Assembly (NCBI RefSeq): GCF_900111155.1
Contig: NZ_FOGG01000011.1
Location: forward strand, 62,001 to 126,000
DNA length: 64,000 nucleotides
Reading direction: 5' to 3'
Origin: Pedobacter rhizosphaerae
GTDB taxonomy: Bacteria > Bacteroidota > Bacteroidia > Sphingobacteriales > Sphingobacteriaceae
A program made the translations under genes and the position numbers. Position 1 is the stretch's first letter; each line of letters opens with the position of its first letter. The notes under the pieces are model-generated. The model made no database searches. It worked only from the letters and a program-made list of their open reading frames with translations, and was not told the DNA's origin. This document shows positions 11,601 through 20,266 of this stretch, piece after piece.

Positions 11601-12415
11601 CTTTCAAGAATCACTTCATTACGATCGATAGAAACTACCTCACCAGTATCTTCATCAACAAAATCCTCTACCCATTTTCTTAATACCCTTGCAGCAAGTT
11701 TACGTCCGATATATTTTTTCAAACCAGACTTACTAACCTTAACCTCATCGGCAAGATCAAATAATTCTAAGATGTCTTTATCAGAATCGTAACCAATTGC
11801 ACGTAATAAGGTGGTAACTGGGAACTTTTTCTTACGATCGATGTAAGCATACATCACGTTGTTAACGTCTGTAGCAAACTCAATCCATGAACCTTTGAAA
11901 GGAATAACACGAGCAGAGTACAATTTGGTTCCGTTAGTGTGACGGCTTTGGCCGAAGAACACTCCTGGAGAACGGTGTAATTGCGAAACGATAACACGCT
12001 CAGCTCCGTTGATTACAAATGTACCTTTAGGTGTCATGTAAGGGATGGTACCTAAGTAAACATCCTGGATGATGGTTTCAAAATCCTCATGCTCTTCGTC
12101 ATTACAAGAAAGCTTCAGCTTTGCTTTTAATGGGACATTATAGGTTAAGCCACGCTCGATACACTCATGTATATCATATCGAGGTGGATCCACAAAATAA
12201 TCAAGAAATTCTAGTACGAAGATGTTTCTTGAATCAGTGATTGGGAAGTTTTCGGCAAACACTTTAAACAAACCTTCGCTAGAGCGATCGTCTGATGTGG
12301 TATCTATCTGGAAAAATTCTCTGAATGATTGCAATTGCACGTCAAGAAAATCAGGATAATCTATAATGTGCTTACTAGTTGCAAAATTTACTCTTTGTTC
12401 GACTTTCTTTGCCAA
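8612..12415 (-). CDS. rpoB: DNA-directed RNA polymerase subunit beta
   Basis: The 1267-residue beta subunit, the usual length for Bacteroidota. The rifampicin region is intact ([33 protein letters not shown] read in segments near residues 470-510), as are the GRHGNKG motif and the C-terminal clamp sequence ([21 protein letters not shown], about 1180-1200). The rifampicin-cluster residues look wild type (Gln-Asp-Ser-type positions QFMDQ and HKRR are present). It is preceded by two stem-loops in a 156-bp gap after rplL. Confidence 0.98.
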   Translation of the reverse strand: MAKKVEQRVNFATSKHIIDYPDFLDVQLQSFREFFQIDTTSDDRSSEGLFKVFAENFPITDSRNIFVLEFLDYFVDPPRYDIHECIERGLTYNVPLKAKLKLSCNDEEHEDFETIIQDVYLGTIPYMTPKGTFVINGAERVIVSQLHRSPGVFFGQSRHTNGTKLYSARVIPFKGSWIEFATDVNNVMYAYIDRKKKFPVTTLLRAIGYDSDKDILELFDLADEVKVSKSGLKKYIGRKLAARVLRKWVEDFVDEDTGEVVSIDRNEVILERETILEDEHIDMVIEAGVKTIILSKDDGASQADYTIIYNTLQKDTSNSEKEAVENIYRALRNAEPPDEETARGIIDRLFFSDKRYDLGDVGRYRINRKLKMDTPDDVKVLTKADIIAIVKYLIKLINSKEEVDDIDHLSNRRVRTVGEQLYAQFGVGLARMARTIRERMNIRDNEVFTPTDLINARTLSSVINSFFGTNQLSQFMDQTNPLAEITHKRRLSALGPGGLSRERAGFEVRDVHYTHYGRLCTIETPEGPNIGLISSLCVHAKINNLGFIETPYKRVEEGKVVVDSDVIYLSAEDEDGKTIAQANAEYDDQGNFITPRVKARYEGDFPIIEPEKLDLMDVAPNQITSIAASLIPFLEHDDANRALMGSNMQRQAVPLLRPEAPIVGTGLEGRVARDSRTLINAEGDGVVEYVDANEITIKYERNEDDRLVSFEGDSKTYRLIKFKKTNQNTCINLKPIVKKGQKVTKGQVLCEGYATENGELALGRNLKVAFMPWQGFNFEDAIVINERIVRDDVFTSLHIEEFELEVRDTKRGEEELTPDIPNVSEEATKDLDENGIIRIGAEVKEGDILIGKITPKGESDPSPEEKLLRAIFGDKAGDVKDASLKTPPSIQGVVIDTKLFSRAKKTSKAEEKSAIEKLDKDYNKATEKLKNELVDKLFTIVNGKTSQGVFNIYKELLVPKGAKFTQKILAELSYEHISPNKWTTDDDKNELIKMLLHNYGIRVNEELGAYKRDKFAISVGDELPSGIVQMAKVYVAKKRKLKVGDKMAGRHGNKGIVARIVRDEDMPFLADGSPVDIVLNPLGVPSRMNLGQIYETVLAWAGKELGVKFATPIFDGAKHHEVEEWIAKAGVPASGKTYLYNGLTGERFDQTTTVGIIYMLKLGHMVDDKMHARSIGPYSLITQQPLGGKAQFGGQRFGEMEVWALEAFGAANILQEILTVKSDDVIGRAKTYEAIVKGENLPTPGVPESFNVLVHELRGLGLDITLD

Positions 12416-12470
12416 TGGACTAAAAGTTTTTTAGTTTAAGAATAAACTATTTGTTTGGCTTTGGTTAAAG

Positions 12471-12540
12471 CATCTCATCAACCAAGCAAAATGAGATGTT
12501 TATAAACAGGTAAAGACACCGACATTTTCAGTCGGTGTCT
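12471..12540 (-). promoter_or_regulatory. tandem stem-loops between rplL and rpoB, attenuator-like
   Basis: Two hairpins lie in the 156-bp rplL-rpoB gap. The promoter-proximal one on the minus strand is a perfect 10-bp stem (514-523 with 531-540 of 12 kb), followed only by TTTACC, a weak terminator tail. The second is a perfect 8-bp stem (12471-12478 with 12491-12498). Position and weakness resemble the partial terminator between rplL and rpoB known in Escherichia coli; function here is inferred. Confidence 0.5.
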
Positions 12541-12571
12541 GATACTTTTTTAGCGAAGCTAAATTAAGTGA

Positions 12572-12952
12572 TTACTTAACCTCAACTACTGCTCCAGCTT
12601 CTTCTAATTGTTTTTTAAGCGCTTCTGCTTCGTCTTTAGCAACACCAGCTTTTAATTCTTTTGGTGCTCCGTCAACTAAGTCTTTAGCTTCTTTCAAACC
12701 TAAACCAGTTAAGTCTTTAACAAGTTTTACAACTGCTAATTTCTGACCACCAGCTTCTTTTAAGATTACATCAAAAGATGTTTTTTCTGCAGCAGCAGCA
12801 GGTGCATCACCACCACCAGCAGGACCAGCAATCGCTACAGCAGCAGCTGCAGGCTCGATACCATACTCATCTTTTAAGATTTGAGCTAATTCATTAACTT
12901 CTTTAACTGTTAAGTTTACTAATTGCTCAGCAAACGCTTTTAAATCTGCCAT
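12572..12952 (-). CDS. rplL: 50S ribosomal protein L7/L12
   Basis: The 126-residue stalk protein: an N-terminal dimerisation helix ([20 protein letters not shown]), an Ala/Gly-rich hinge ([14 protein letters not shown]) and the C-terminal factor-binding domain ([21 protein letters not shown] to GAVVEVK). It binds elongation factors on the large subunit. It follows rplJ by 65 bp, as in the classic rplJL pair, and precedes the hairpins upstream of rpoB. Confidence 0.98.
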   Translation of the reverse strand: MADLKAFAEQLVNLTVKEVNELAQILKDEYGIEPAAAAVAIAGPAGGGDAPAAAAEKTSFDVILKEAGGQKLAVVKLVKDLTGLGLKEAKDLVDGAPKELKAGVAKDEAEALKKQLEEAGAVVEVK

Positions 12953-13017
12953 TTTATTAAGATTTTAAAAATTTACGTAAAAATAATTTTGTTTAATTTG
13001 CGAACTTAAGGTGTTCG

Positions 13018-13539
13018 TTAACCTTCTCTTTCCTGAAGAGTTTTAACAATTCCTGCAATTTTGCTACCGCCTGATTGAAGCGCAGATAGAACATTTTTAG
13101 CTGGTGATTGTAATAGACCAACGATATCTCCAATAAGCTCTTCTCTTGATTTCAAGCTTACTAATGAATTTAATTGATCATCGCCAACATAAATAGATGA
13201 ATCGATGTACGCTGCTTTTAGCAATGGTTTATCACTTGTTTTTCTCAAAGATTTGATCAACTTAGCCGGAGCATTAGCTGTTTTTGAGAATAATAATGAT
13301 GAAGAACCTTTTAAGGCTTCGAATATCTCAGATGAATCGCCATCTAAACTCTCAATCGCTTTACGGATTAATGAGTTTTTAGCAACCTTCATGATGATAT
13401 CGCTCTCAAAACATTTGCGACGGATTTCATTGATCTTCTCAACAGAAAGGCTAGAGGTATCTGCAATATAGAAATTGCCATACTCCTGCATTTGTCCTTG
13501 TAGTTCTAAAACTACTTCGTGTTTTTCTTCTCTGTTCAT
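13018..13539 (-). CDS. rplJ: 50S ribosomal protein L10
   Basis: A 173-residue protein with the L10 layout: an N-terminal rRNA-binding domain (NREEKHEVVLELQGQMQEYGNF, KNSLIRKAIE) and a C-terminal helix that carries L7/L12 dimers. Its start is only 2 bp after the rplA stop. There is therefore no room for a free-standing L10 leader of the Proteobacterial type between rplA and rplJ; any autoregulatory site would have to lie within rplA or elsewhere. Confidence 0.97.
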   Translation of the reverse strand: MNREEKHEVVLELQGQMQEYGNFYIADTSSLSVEKINEIRRKCFESDIIMKVAKNSLIRKAIESLDGDSSEIFEALKGSSSLLFSKTANAPAKLIKSLRKTSDKPLLKAAYIDSSIYVGDDQLNSLVSLKSREELIGDIVGLLQSPAKNVLSALQSGGSKIAGIVKTLQEREG

Positions 13540-13541
13540 GA

Positions 13542-14240
13542 TTAAATCCCCGCTACTGATTTGGTTTCGATTGCAATTCCAGGACTCATTGTAGAAGACA
13601 CGTGAATGCTTTTAAAATAAGTTCCTTTTGCAGCAGATGGTTTCAATTTAGCTAATACTTGAATTACTTCTAAAGCATTTTCATAAATCTTTTCTGCCGG
13701 GAATGATACTTTTCCTATCGAGGTGTGAATGATACCTGTTTTGTCTACTTTAAAATCGATCTTTCCACCTTTTACATCTGTTACAGCTTTACCAACTTCG
13801 TTAGTTACTGTTCCAGATTTAGGGTTTGGCATTAAGTTTCTTGGTCCTAAAACACGTCCCAATTTACCTACTTTTGCCATACAAGCTGGTGTAGTGATAA
13901 TAATGTCTACATCGGTCCAACCACCTTCAATTTTAGCAACATACTCGTCTAAACCTACGAAGTCTGCGCCAGCTGCTTTTGCTTCTTCTTCCTTATCAGG
14001 AGTTACCAAAGCTAAAACACGTACAGTTTTACCTGTACCGTGTGGTAAAGTAGCAATACCACGTACCATTTGATTGGCTTTACGTGGATCTACTCCTAAT
14101 GCTACATCAATATCAACTGATGCATCAAATTTAGTAGTAGTGATTTCTTTTACCAAAGCAGCAGCATCCTTCAAAGTATAAGCTTTACCAGCCTCTATCT
14201 TAGCATGTGCCTTTTTTTGATTTTTAGTTAATTTCGCCAC
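13542..14240 (-). CDS. rplA: 50S ribosomal protein L1
   Basis: A 232-residue protein, normal for L1. Recognisable parts are [17 protein letters not shown], the domain II segment ending [19 protein letters not shown] (a hallmark of L1) and the C-terminal [14 protein letters not shown]. It forms the L1 stalk at the tRNA exit site and in many bacteria represses its own rplK-rplA mRNA. It lies 20 bp after rplK. Confidence 0.98.
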   Translation of the reverse strand: MAKLTKNQKKAHAKIEAGKAYTLKDAAALVKEITTTKFDASVDIDVALGVDPRKANQMVRGIATLPHGTGKTVRVLALVTPDKEEEAKAAGADFVGLDEYVAKIEGGWTDVDIIITTPACMAKVGKLGRVLGPRNLMPNPKSGTVTNEVGKAVTDVKGGKIDFKVDKTGIIHTSIGKVSFPAEKIYENALEVIQVLAKLKPSAAKGTYFKSIHVSSTMSPGIAIETKSVAGI

Positions 14241-14260
14241 TGTTGTAAACTGTTTTTTAA

Positions 14261-14704
14261 TTAATTGTTCCAGGGTGCGTCACCAGAAACGGTGATTCCC
14301 ATACTGCGTGCTGTACCAGCAACCATACTCATTGCTGATTCGATAGTGAATGCATTTAAATCAGGCATCTTATCTTCAGCAATAACTTTAATTTGGTCCC
14401 AGGTCACCGATCCAACTTTTTTACGGTTAGGCTCAGCAGAACCACTCTGTAATTTAGTCGCGTCTTTCAACTGAACTGCTACAGGAGGGGTTTTGATGAT
14501 GAAATCGAATGACTTATCAGCATAAACAGTAATTACAACCGGCAATACTTTACCTGCTTTATCTTGGGTACGAGCATTGTACTGTTTGCAAAACTCCATG
14601 ATGTTCACACCTTTAGCACCTAATGCAGGTCCTACTGGTGGCGATGGATTTGCAGCTCCGCCCTTGATCTGTAATTTGATCATTGCACTGACTTCTTTTG
14701 CCAT
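14261..14704 (-). CDS. rplK: 50S ribosomal protein L11
   Basis: A 147-residue protein: N-terminal domain with the Pro-rich segment ([20 protein letters not shown]) and the C-terminal 23S rRNA-binding domain ([26 protein letters not shown]). It sits in the GTPase-associated centre. It is first in rplKAJL and follows nusG after a 144-bp gap containing a terminator-like hairpin. Confidence 0.98.
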   Translation of the reverse strand: MAKEVSAMIKLQIKGGAANPSPPVGPALGAKGVNIMEFCKQYNARTQDKAGKVLPVVITVYADKSFDFIIKTPPVAVQLKDATKLQSGSAEPNRKKVGSVTWDQIKVIAEDKMPDLNAFTIESAMSMVAGTARSMGITVSGDAPWNN

Positions 14705-14784
14705 TTTGTGTTTTTATTTATTTAAAACTCAATGTTAAATTTGGAAGCATGTAACATTTTATTTTCCAGATAGTTCTATACAAA

Positions 14785-14824
14785 ACCAAAAGGACTGCAA
14801 AGATATGAATAATCTTGCAGTCCT
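14785..14824 (-). terminator. terminator between nusG and rplK
   Basis: A perfect 10-bp stem (14791-14800 with 14815-14824) followed on the minus strand by TTTTGGTTTTG. It is 25 bp after the nusG stop and suggests that secE-nusG transcripts at least partly end before rplK. Confidence 0.7.
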
Positions 14825-14848
14825 CCTATATATTTTTGAAAATATTTT

Positions 14849-15388
14849 TTACTCTTTTTCTACTTGCATGTAGTTAAGCTCTAATGGGGTTTTTCTTCCA
14901 AAAATCTTAACCATTACTTTAAGCTTTTTCTTCTCTTCGTTTACCTCTTCGATAATACCAGAGAAACCATTGAATGGTCCATCCATTACTTTGATGTTCT
15001 CTCCTACGTAGTAAGGAACATTCATCATCTCCCCCTGCTCGCTCATTTCATCAACCACACCTAAAATACGGTTAACTTCTGCCTGACGCATTGGGATTGG
15101 AGTTCCAGCCTTATCGCCCAGGAAGCCAATAACACTGTTAATTCCTTTAATTACGTGCTCTAACTCACCGTCTAAAATGGCTTCAATTAAAACATAGCCT
15201 GGATAAAAGTTACGTTCTTTGGCTATTTTTTTTCCATCTTTCATCTGGTAGTATTTCTCCATAGGGATTAATACCTGAGGCACCAAATGAGAGAAACCTA
15301 AACGGCTAATCTCAGCATCAATATACTGTTTTACTTTCTTCTCTTTACCGCTAACAGCTCTTACAACATACCACTTTAGATCGCTCAT
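14849..15388 (-). CDS. nusG: transcription termination/antitermination factor NusG
   Basis: A 179-residue NusG with an NGN domain (KWYVVRAVSGKEKKVKQYI; NFYPGYVLIEA) that binds RNA polymerase and a C-terminal KOW domain (GENIKVMDGPFNGFSGIIEEV) that contacts Rho or ribosomal protein S10. It follows secE after 9 bp, the standard secE-nusG pair. Length and motifs are typical; it is not a specialised NusG paralogue, which would be longer and sit with capsule genes. Confidence 0.98.
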   Translation of the reverse strand: MSDLKWYVVRAVSGKEKKVKQYIDAEISRLGFSHLVPQVLIPMEKYYQMKDGKKIAKERNFYPGYVLIEAILDGELEHVIKGINSVIGFLGDKAGTPIPMRQAEVNRILGVVDEMSEQGEMMNVPYYVGENIKVMDGPFNGFSGIIEEVNEEKKKLKVMVKIFGRKTPLELNYMQVEKE

Positions 15389-15397
15389 TCAGAAATA

Positions 15398-15595
15398 TTA
15401 ATTAGAAAGTGATTTATAAAAAGTATCTAACACAAACATAGAACCTTTATCCATTGCAAAAATCAATAATGCAATAATTAAAGAAGCTACTAAAACAAGA
15501 ACCGCAGAACTTTGAAGCTCGCCCCATGTAGGCCAAGTAACCTTCTGGGTCATTTCATCGTATGATTCTTTTATAAATTGAACTACTTTAGCCAT
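15398..15595 (-). CDS. secE: preprotein translocase subunit SecE
   Basis: A 65-residue single-span membrane protein. The conserved amphipathic segment (FIKESYDEMTQKVTWPTWGELQ) is followed by one transmembrane helix (SSAVLVLVASLIIALLIFAM). It clamps SecY in the Sec translocon. It starts 93 bp downstream of tRNA-Trp, across a word-repeat hairpin. Confidence 0.97.
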   Translation of the reverse strand: MAKVVQFIKESYDEMTQKVTWPTWGELQSSAVLVLVASLIIALLIFAMDKGSMFVLDTFYKSLSN

Positions 15596-15612
15596 ATTTA
15601 CTATAATGATTA

Positions 15613-15682
15613 AATGATTGAGTTAGTGAGCGACAGAATGCATTTGCATTCGATCATTAAAACTTTCACTAATTCAATCATT
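15613..15682. repeat. word-repeat hairpin between tRNA-Trp and secE
   Basis: A 16-base inverted repeat with one mismatch (15613-15628 with 15667-15682) encloses a perfect dyad GAATGCA-TT-TGCATTC at 15636-15651. It uses the same words (AATGATT, TTCAATCATT) as the rpoB-rpoC spacer element. Confidence 0.75.
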
Positions 15683-15688
15683 TTTGTT

Positions 15689-15762
15689 TGGCACGGGAAC
15701 AAGGATTCGAACCCTGATCAAAGGTTTTGGAGACCTCTATTCTACCGTTGAACTATTCCCGT
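15689..15762 (-). tRNA. tRNA-Trp (anticodon CCA)
   Basis: The minus strand folds as a cloverleaf: acceptor ACGGGAA/TTCCCGT, discriminator G and an encoded CCA tail, anticodon loop CTCCAAA, and TGGTTCGAATCC-like T arm (GGGTTCGAATC). It lies between a terminator after tuf and secE. Confidence 0.96.
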
Positions 15763-15766
15763 GTTT

Positions 15767-15792
15767 AAAAAAGAGCTAGCCTTAACTAGCTC
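15767..15792 (-). terminator. terminator after tuf
   Basis: A perfect 7-bp stem (15773-15779 with 15786-15792) followed on the minus strand by six T. It lies between the tuf stop and tRNA-Trp, so the tRNA-tuf transcript probably ends here in part. Confidence 0.75.
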
Positions 15793-15814
15793 CTTTATAT
15801 TGTTAAGCTTAAAA

Positions 15815-17002
15815 TTAAGCTAAGATTTCAGTTACCTGACCAGCACCTACTGTTCTACCACCTTCACGGATAGCGAAACGTAGACCTTTTTCCATTGCGA
15901 TAGCGTTGATCAACTTAACAGTGATGGTAACGTTATCACCTGGCATAACCATTTCAGTACCTTCAGCTAGTGAGATCTCACCAGTTACGTCTGTAGTACG
16001 GAAATAGAACTGAGGACGGTATTTGTTGAAGAATGGAGTGTGACGACCACCTTCTGCTTTTGATAATACATAGATCTCAGCTTTGAAATCTGTGTGAGGA
16101 GTTACTGAACCTGGTTTACAGATTACCATACCACGACGGATATCAGTTTTCTCAATACCACGTAACAATAAACCTACGTTATCACCTGCTTCACCATAAT
16201 CTAAGATCTTACGGAACATCTCAACACCAGTTACTGTAGATTTTAAGTTCTCAGCACCCATACCTAAGATTTCAACTGGATCTCCAGAGTTGATTACACC
16301 ACGCTCGATACGGCCAGTTGCTACTGTACCACGACCAGTGATTGAGAATACGTCCTCTACTGGCATCAAGAATGGAAGATCAGTTAAACGTGGAGGGATT
16401 GGAATGTAGCTATCTACAGCATCCATTAACTCCATGATTTTACCAACCCATTTAGCATCTCCGTTTAATCCACCTAAAGCAGATCCTTGGATTACTGGAA
16501 TATCATCACCTGGGAATTCGTAGAACGATAATAATTCACGAACTTCCATTTCTACTAGTTCTAATAATTCAGGATCATCAACCATATCCACTTTATTCAT
16601 GAATACAACTAATGAAGGAACACCAACCTGACGAGCCAATAAGATGTGCTCACGAGTTTGTGGCATTGGACCATCAGTAGCAGCAACAACGATAATTGCA
16701 CCGTCCATCTGAGCAGCACCAGTAACCATGTTTTTCACGTAATCCGCGTGACCTGGACAGTCAACGTGTGCATAGTGACGGTTAGCTGTTGAATACTCAA
16801 CGTGAGCTGTATTGATAGTAATACCTCTTTCTTTTTCCTCAGGAGCTGAGTCAATTGAATCGAATGAACGTGCCTCAGTTAAACCAGCATCAGCCAAAAC
16901 TTTTGTAATAGCCGCTGTTAAAGTTGTTTTACCGTGATCGACGTGACCGATTGTACCGATGTTTAAGTGCGGTTTACTGCGGTCAAATTTTTCTTTTGCC
17001 AT
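15815..17002 (-). CDS. tuf: translation elongation factor Tu
   Basis: A 395-residue GTPase delivering aminoacyl-tRNA. G1 GHVDHGKT, the switch I region ([13 protein letters not shown]), G3 DCPGHADY and G4 NKVD are all present in the first 140 residues, followed by beta-barrel domains 2 and 3 (ending [10 protein letters not shown]). The gene is the only protein-coding gene in a row of tRNAs, with the order Thr-Tyr-Gly-Thr-tuf, the same as around E. coli tufB. Codon use is strongly biased, as expected for high expression. Confidence 0.98.
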   Translation of the reverse strand: MAKEKFDRSKPHLNIGTIGHVDHGKTTLTAAITKVLADAGLTEARSFDSIDSAPEEKERGITINTAHVEYSTANRHYAHVDCPGHADYVKNMVTGAAQMDGAIIVVAATDGPMPQTREHILLARQVGVPSLVVFMNKVDMVDDPELLELVEMEVRELLSFYEFPGDDIPVIQGSALGGLNGDAKWVGKIMELMDAVDSYIPIPPRLTDLPFLMPVEDVFSITGRGTVATGRIERGVINSGDPVEILGMGAENLKSTVTGVEMFRKILDYGEAGDNVGLLLRGIEKTDIRRGMVICKPGSVTPHTDFKAEIYVLSKAEGGRHTPFFNKYRPQFYFRTTDVTGEISLAEGTEMVMPGDNVTITVKLINAIAMEKGLRFAIREGGRTVGAGQVTEILA

Positions 17003-17127
17003 TTTATTTATAACTAATTAGTAGGTTAACTTTTTTATTAATTTTATTTATTGTTTTGATACAATGTAACGCAAAAAACCTTGTCCACTCTGCACCTAAA
17101 ACAGACTTAACAAAGTTTTTTCTTTTG

Positions 17128-17199
<72 letters not shown>

Positions 17200-17285
17200 T
17201 TTTTACTAGCTCACTAGTTCAAGGGTCATTCGTTCACTAAGGCTAACCATGAACCGATGAACAAACTTACTAATGAACATCTAAG

Positions 17286-17358
17286 AGCGGAAGACGAGGT
17301 TCGAACTCGCGACCTATAGCTTGGAAGGCTATCGCTCTACCAACTGAGCTACTTCCGC
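17286..17358 (-). tRNA. tRNA-Gly (anticodon TCC)
   Basis: Acceptor GCGGAAG/CTTCCGC, D arm GCTCAGTTGGTAGAGC, anticodon loop CTTCCAA on an ATAGC/GCTAT stem, T loop GTTCGAA. CCA is not encoded. Confidence 0.96.
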
Positions 17359-17379
17359 TTTCTAAAATTAGAGTTTGAT

Positions 17380-17438
17380 AAAATGAAAGAATGAGAGAAA
17401 TATTCTTTCATTAAAACATTTGGTCATTCTTTCATTTT
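17380..17438. repeat. word-repeat hairpin between tRNA-Gly and tRNA-Tyr
   Basis: A perfect 15-base inverted repeat (17380-17394 with 17424-17438), words AAATGAAAGAATGA / TCATTCTTTCATTT, with a third copy of ATTCTTTCATT inside the loop at 17402-17412. It is the same family as 8553-8612. Confidence 0.8.
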
Positions 17439-17444
17439 AAAGTG

Positions 17445-17527
17445 TGGGGAGAGAAGGATTCGAACCTTCGAAGTCTTACGACAACAGAGTTACAGTCTGT
17501 CCCATTTGGCCGCTCTGGTATCTCCCC
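17445..17527 (-). tRNA. tRNA-Tyr (anticodon GTA)
   Basis: A class II tRNA of 83 nt with a long variable arm. Acceptor GGGGAGA/TCTCCCC, discriminator A, anticodon loop CTGTAAC, T loop GTTCGAA. CCA is not encoded. Confidence 0.96.
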
Positions 17528-17565
17528 AACTTTATCTTAAAATGTTAACACTTTAAAATAAAAAG

Positions 17566-17638
<73 letters not shown>

Positions 17639-18054
17639 TTTAAATTTTGTGCAATGATACGAAAAAACTTCTTTTTTCCTATTATTAACGTGTTTTTTTA
17701 AAACTTTTATCTTTTCATAGAACTAACCTTTTCTTCTTGGCGTAACGCCCTTTCCGAAAGGGAATGCAAATATACACACTTATATTTCACTTCAAAATTA
17801 TTTTTAAAAAAAAATAGAGAAGATATACCTCAAGTCGATATCAAACCAAGTTCTTTAACGAATATTATCTTCATAATCAGCCGCTTTGCTAGCGCTAAAA
17901 AATTGAATAATTTTTTCATTTTTTTTCAGAATATTTTGCAATTCCCCGGTTCAGCTTCTCAGTTCTCAGTTTTAAGACTCGAACATTTATTAAAAAAAAT
18001 ATTTTTTAGTGGCTTTTTCACCTCTGTCCTCTCCTATTTCAGCAAAATTTATTC
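17639..18054. other. AT-rich gene-free gap upstream of the tRNA-tuf operon
   Basis: No coding sequence or RNA fold was recognised in this stretch beyond the promoter listed at 17767-17796. A short perfect dyad, CCCTTTC-C-GAAAGGG (17748-17762), sits where the transcript should begin. The rest is A/T runs and a short CAGTTCTCAGTTTT-type word repeat near 17955. Confidence 0.6.
17767..17796 (-). promoter_or_regulatory. promoter of the tRNA-tuf operon
   Basis: On the minus strand TTTG (plus 17793-17796) and TATATTTG (plus 17767-17774) are separated by 18 bp, matching the Bacteroidetes vegetative promoter TTTG-N19-TAnnTTTG. It lies about 130 bp before the first tRNA. Confidence 0.7.
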
Positions 18055-18091
18055 AAAAAAAACGGCAGCACAATAATAAATCGTGCTGCCG
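18055..18091 (-). terminator. terminator after hpf
   Basis: A perfect 9-bp GC-rich stem (CGGCAGCAC at 18063-18071 with its complement at 18083-18091), followed on the minus strand by eight T. Confidence 0.88.
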
Positions 18092-18114
18092 CTTACTTTA
18101 TTTTTTTCTATTTC

Positions 18115-18462
18115 TTAGTAATCTGAAGCTTCGCTCTCGCTTAAAATTGCCTTATGCTCGCTTAATTTAGCTCTCGTTTTGTCTTTATGTTTTGTAATTT
18201 GCTTCCTTAATGATTCGATGGCCAGGTCGGTGGCCTCTTCAAATGACTTACATTGTTCTTTAGCGAAAAGGGTTCCTCCAGGTACAATCAGTTTAATCTC
18301 ACTGATTTTATTGGCCTCATCCTCTACGTTCTCTAACTTTAAATACACTTCACCGCTGATGATTTGATCAAAAAACTGATCGAGCTTGTTCGCCCTCTTT
18401 TGTATAAAATCTAACAACTTACTGTCTGCATTGAAGTGGATTGATTGAACTCCGATTTTCAT
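18115..18462 (-). CDS. hpf: ribosome hibernation promoting factor, HPF/RaiA family
   Basis: A 115-residue protein of the short HPF/YfiA type: MKIGVQSIHFNADSKLLDFI, then KRANKLDQFFD and an acidic strand, ending in a helix with LRKQITKHKDKTRAKLSEH. It binds the 30S decoding centre in stationary phase. It lacks the C-terminal dimerisation domain of long HPF. It is last in the rpsU-xer-hpf group, 14 bp after the recombinase stop, and ends at a strong terminator. Confidence 0.93.
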   Translation of the reverse strand: MKIGVQSIHFNADSKLLDFIQKRANKLDQFFDQIISGEVYLKLENVEDEANKISEIKLIVPGGTLFAKEQCKSFEEATDLAIESLRKQITKHKDKTRAKLSEHKAILSESEASDY

Positions 18463-18476
18463 TTTTCCTCCTTTTT

Positions 18477-19361
18477 TTATGCCTTTGGATGGGCTTGTTT
18501 ATAAATTGTTTTTAATCTTTCGATCGAATTGTGTGTGTAAACCTGGGTGGCCGCTAAACTGGAATGGCCTAAAAGTTCCTTAATGGCATTTAAATCAGCC
18601 CCTGCATTAAGTAATGAGGTCGCATAACTGTGGCGTAATACATGGGGACTTTTTTTCTCATGTGTAGATACAAATTTTAAATGCTCAGTAACTGCGCGAT
18701 ATATCAGTTTAGGATATGCGGCAGCTCCTGTATTTGTAACGATTAATATAGGTAAATTGTTATTAAAATTCTGCAACTTTTTTAACTCAATGTATTTATT
18801 TACCTGATTTATAAGCTGTTTATTTATTGGAACTACCCTTTCCTTGTTCCGCTTGCCCAATACCTTTATAGTATTAGCATAAATATCAATATCTGTTTCT
18901 TTAATTTGGAGTAATTCTGCTAACCGTAACCCTGCCCCGAAGAGCAACTCAATAATTAAATGATCCCTTATGGAAGAAAAATTGGTCTGAAAATACTCTT
19001 CAGAATCTAAAAGATGATCCATTTTTTGCGCATCAACAAATACAGGCAAATGCTTCGCTACTTTGGGTGCTTTAATTAAGGCCGAAGGATCCTGAACAAT
19101 TCTATCTTCTCTAAGCAAGAATTTATAGAAGCTTCTTAAGGTAGAGATCTTACGGTTTATGGTCTGGGTAGATTTGTCATTCTCCATCAAGTCAACCATG
19201 TAGCTGCGTAAATGGGTATGCTTAACTTCTAAAAAATCTAATTCGAATGTTTTTTGGATATACTCCCTAAACTGACTTAAATCTGTTTGATAGGAAGTGA
19301 TGGTATGCTGAGAATAACGCTTCTCGTGGGATAAATATGTGATAAAACTCTTTAGCAACAT
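18477..19361 (-). CDS. Xer-type tyrosine recombinase
   Basis: A 294-residue protein: N-terminal SAM-like core-binding domain (about 1-90, SQHTITSYQTDLSQF) and C-terminal catalytic domain with the full set R (FGAGLRLAEL), K (LGKRNKERVVP), HxxR (HVLRHSYATSLL), GHSS and the nucleophile Tyr in TQVYTHNS. Size and motifs fit XerC/XerD proteins that resolve chromosome dimers; a mobile integrase is unlikely given the housekeeping neighbours (rpsU, hpf). I cannot say which of XerC or XerD it corresponds to. Confidence 0.9.
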   Translation of the reverse strand: MLLKSFITYLSHEKRYSQHTITSYQTDLSQFREYIQKTFELDFLEVKHTHLRSYMVDLMENDKSTQTINRKISTLRSFYKFLLREDRIVQDPSALIKAPKVAKHLPVFVDAQKMDHLLDSEEYFQTNFSSIRDHLIIELLFGAGLRLAELLQIKETDIDIYANTIKVLGKRNKERVVPINKQLINQVNKYIELKKLQNFNNNLPILIVTNTGAAAYPKLIYRAVTEHLKFVSTHEKKSPHVLRHSYATSLLNAGADLNAIKELLGHSSLAATQVYTHNSIERLKTIYKQAHPKA

Positions 19362-19438
19362 TCAAAATCGATTACACCGGCTTATATATGAAGTTACAAA
19401 TAGTTTTGGTATTAAGAAATAGTTAAAAAATAATAAGC

Positions 19439-19472
19439 AAAAAAAATGCCTTTAAGAAAAATCTTAAAGGCA
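19439..19472 (-). terminator. terminator after rpsU
   Basis: A perfect 11-bp stem (19447-19457 with 19462-19472), loop of four A on the plus strand, with eight T following on the minus strand. Confidence 0.88.
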
Positions 19473-19495
19473 CCTTAATTTTATATCGTATACAA

Positions 19496-19690
19496 CTATG
19501 CAGTTGTATCTTGATTCATATTTTGAATATAAACAGCATGTTTAATTTCAGTACGACGAGCTACAGATTTCTTCTCGTATGCCTGACGGCTACGAAGTTC
19601 TCTTAAAACTCCAGTTTTTTCGAATTTCTTCTTGAAACGTTTAAGGGCTTTATCTAATGATTCGCCGTCTTTAATGTTGATAATAATCAT
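19496..19690 (-). CDS. rpsU: 30S ribosomal protein S21
   Basis: A 64-residue basic protein, IIINIKDGESLDKALKRFKK then KKFEKTGVLRELRSRQAYEKKS, the S21 pattern. In Bacteroidota S21 helps hide the anti-Shine-Dalgarno end of 16S rRNA, which fits the scarcity of Shine-Dalgarno sites in this window. It has its own promoter and a terminator before the recombinase gene, as expected for a highly expressed small gene. Confidence 0.96.
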   Translation of the reverse strand: MIIINIKDGESLDKALKRFKKKFEKTGVLRELRSRQAYEKKSVARRTEIKHAVYIQNMNQDTTA

Positions 19691-19745
19691 AACGCTGAAA
19701 TACCTCCTCTCGTGGTTTTTAAATTTCCCCTTCTATTCGGGGATG

Positions 19746-19753
19746 CAAATGTA
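19746..19753 (-). promoter_or_regulatory. -7 element of the rpsU promoter
   Basis: Minus-strand TACATTTG, a perfect TAnnTTTG, about 56 bp before the rpsU start. Nineteen bases further upstream is TTTC, one base off the -33 TTTG. Confidence 0.6.
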
Positions 19754-19875
19754 AGTATTTTATTGAGAATGAGAAAGAGTTAAGAAGAAAAAATTATCTT
19801 ATATATAAAAAAGATTTCTTTTTTGTTGTAAAGTTATAATGTACAGTTGTTACATTTATATATAAGATAAAAACT

Positions 19876-20259
19876 ATGACAACAGGCAAAAAAGTAATCG
19901 CTATTCTTTCCACAGTACTTTTAATTATCCTTGCAATAATTTGTTATTACCGCTACTTCTTTGTTTTTGGTGAAGGTGTTAAAGCAGGAGAACTCAATTA
20001 TGTGGTTAAAAAAGGTTACGTCTTTAAAACTTATGAAGGCAAACTCATTCAAAGTGGAATAAAATCACGACAAACGGGCACCTTGCAAAGCAATGAATTT
20101 GAATTCTCCATTGCCAATAAAGCCATAGCAGATCAAATGATGAATAACAGTGGTAAATTTTATGAACTACATTATAAGGAATACAAAAATTCACTTCCCT
20201 GGAGAGGATTTAGCGTCTATGTGGTAGATAGCATATTAACCACTCGGGATATTCAGTAG
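19876..20259 (+). CDS. hypothetical membrane-anchored protein
   Basis: A 127-residue protein not recognised by function. The N-terminus is one membrane helix (KVIAILSTVLLIILAIICYYRYFFVF), then a small soluble domain with YVVKKGYVFKTYEGKLIQSG and WRGFSVYVVDSI. It may be a signal anchor with the domain outside the cytoplasm. It stands alone, divergent from rpsU, and is followed by the CATTAGT tandem repeat. Similar short proteins occur in other Bacteroidota, to my recollection. Confidence 0.7.
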   Translation: MTTGKKVIAILSTVLLIILAIICYYRYFFVFGEGVKAGELNYVVKKGYVFKTYEGKLIQSGIKSRQTGTLQSNEFEFSIANKAIADQMMNNSGKFYELHYKEYKNSLPWRGFSVYVVDSILTTRDIQ

Positions 20260-20266
20260 CGACGGG

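Noticed and set aside
4943..13471. Many plus-strand frames of 60-100 codons within rpoC, rpoB and rplJ
   Set aside because: All are antisense shadows of strongly conserved genes.
13540..13541. L10 leader between rplA and rplJ
   Set aside because: Only 2 bp separate the genes, so no leader RNA fits.
18477..19361. Mobile-element integrase
   Set aside because: Size, motifs and the rpsU/hpf neighbours fit a housekeeping Xer recombinase; no attachment sites or cargo genes are nearby.
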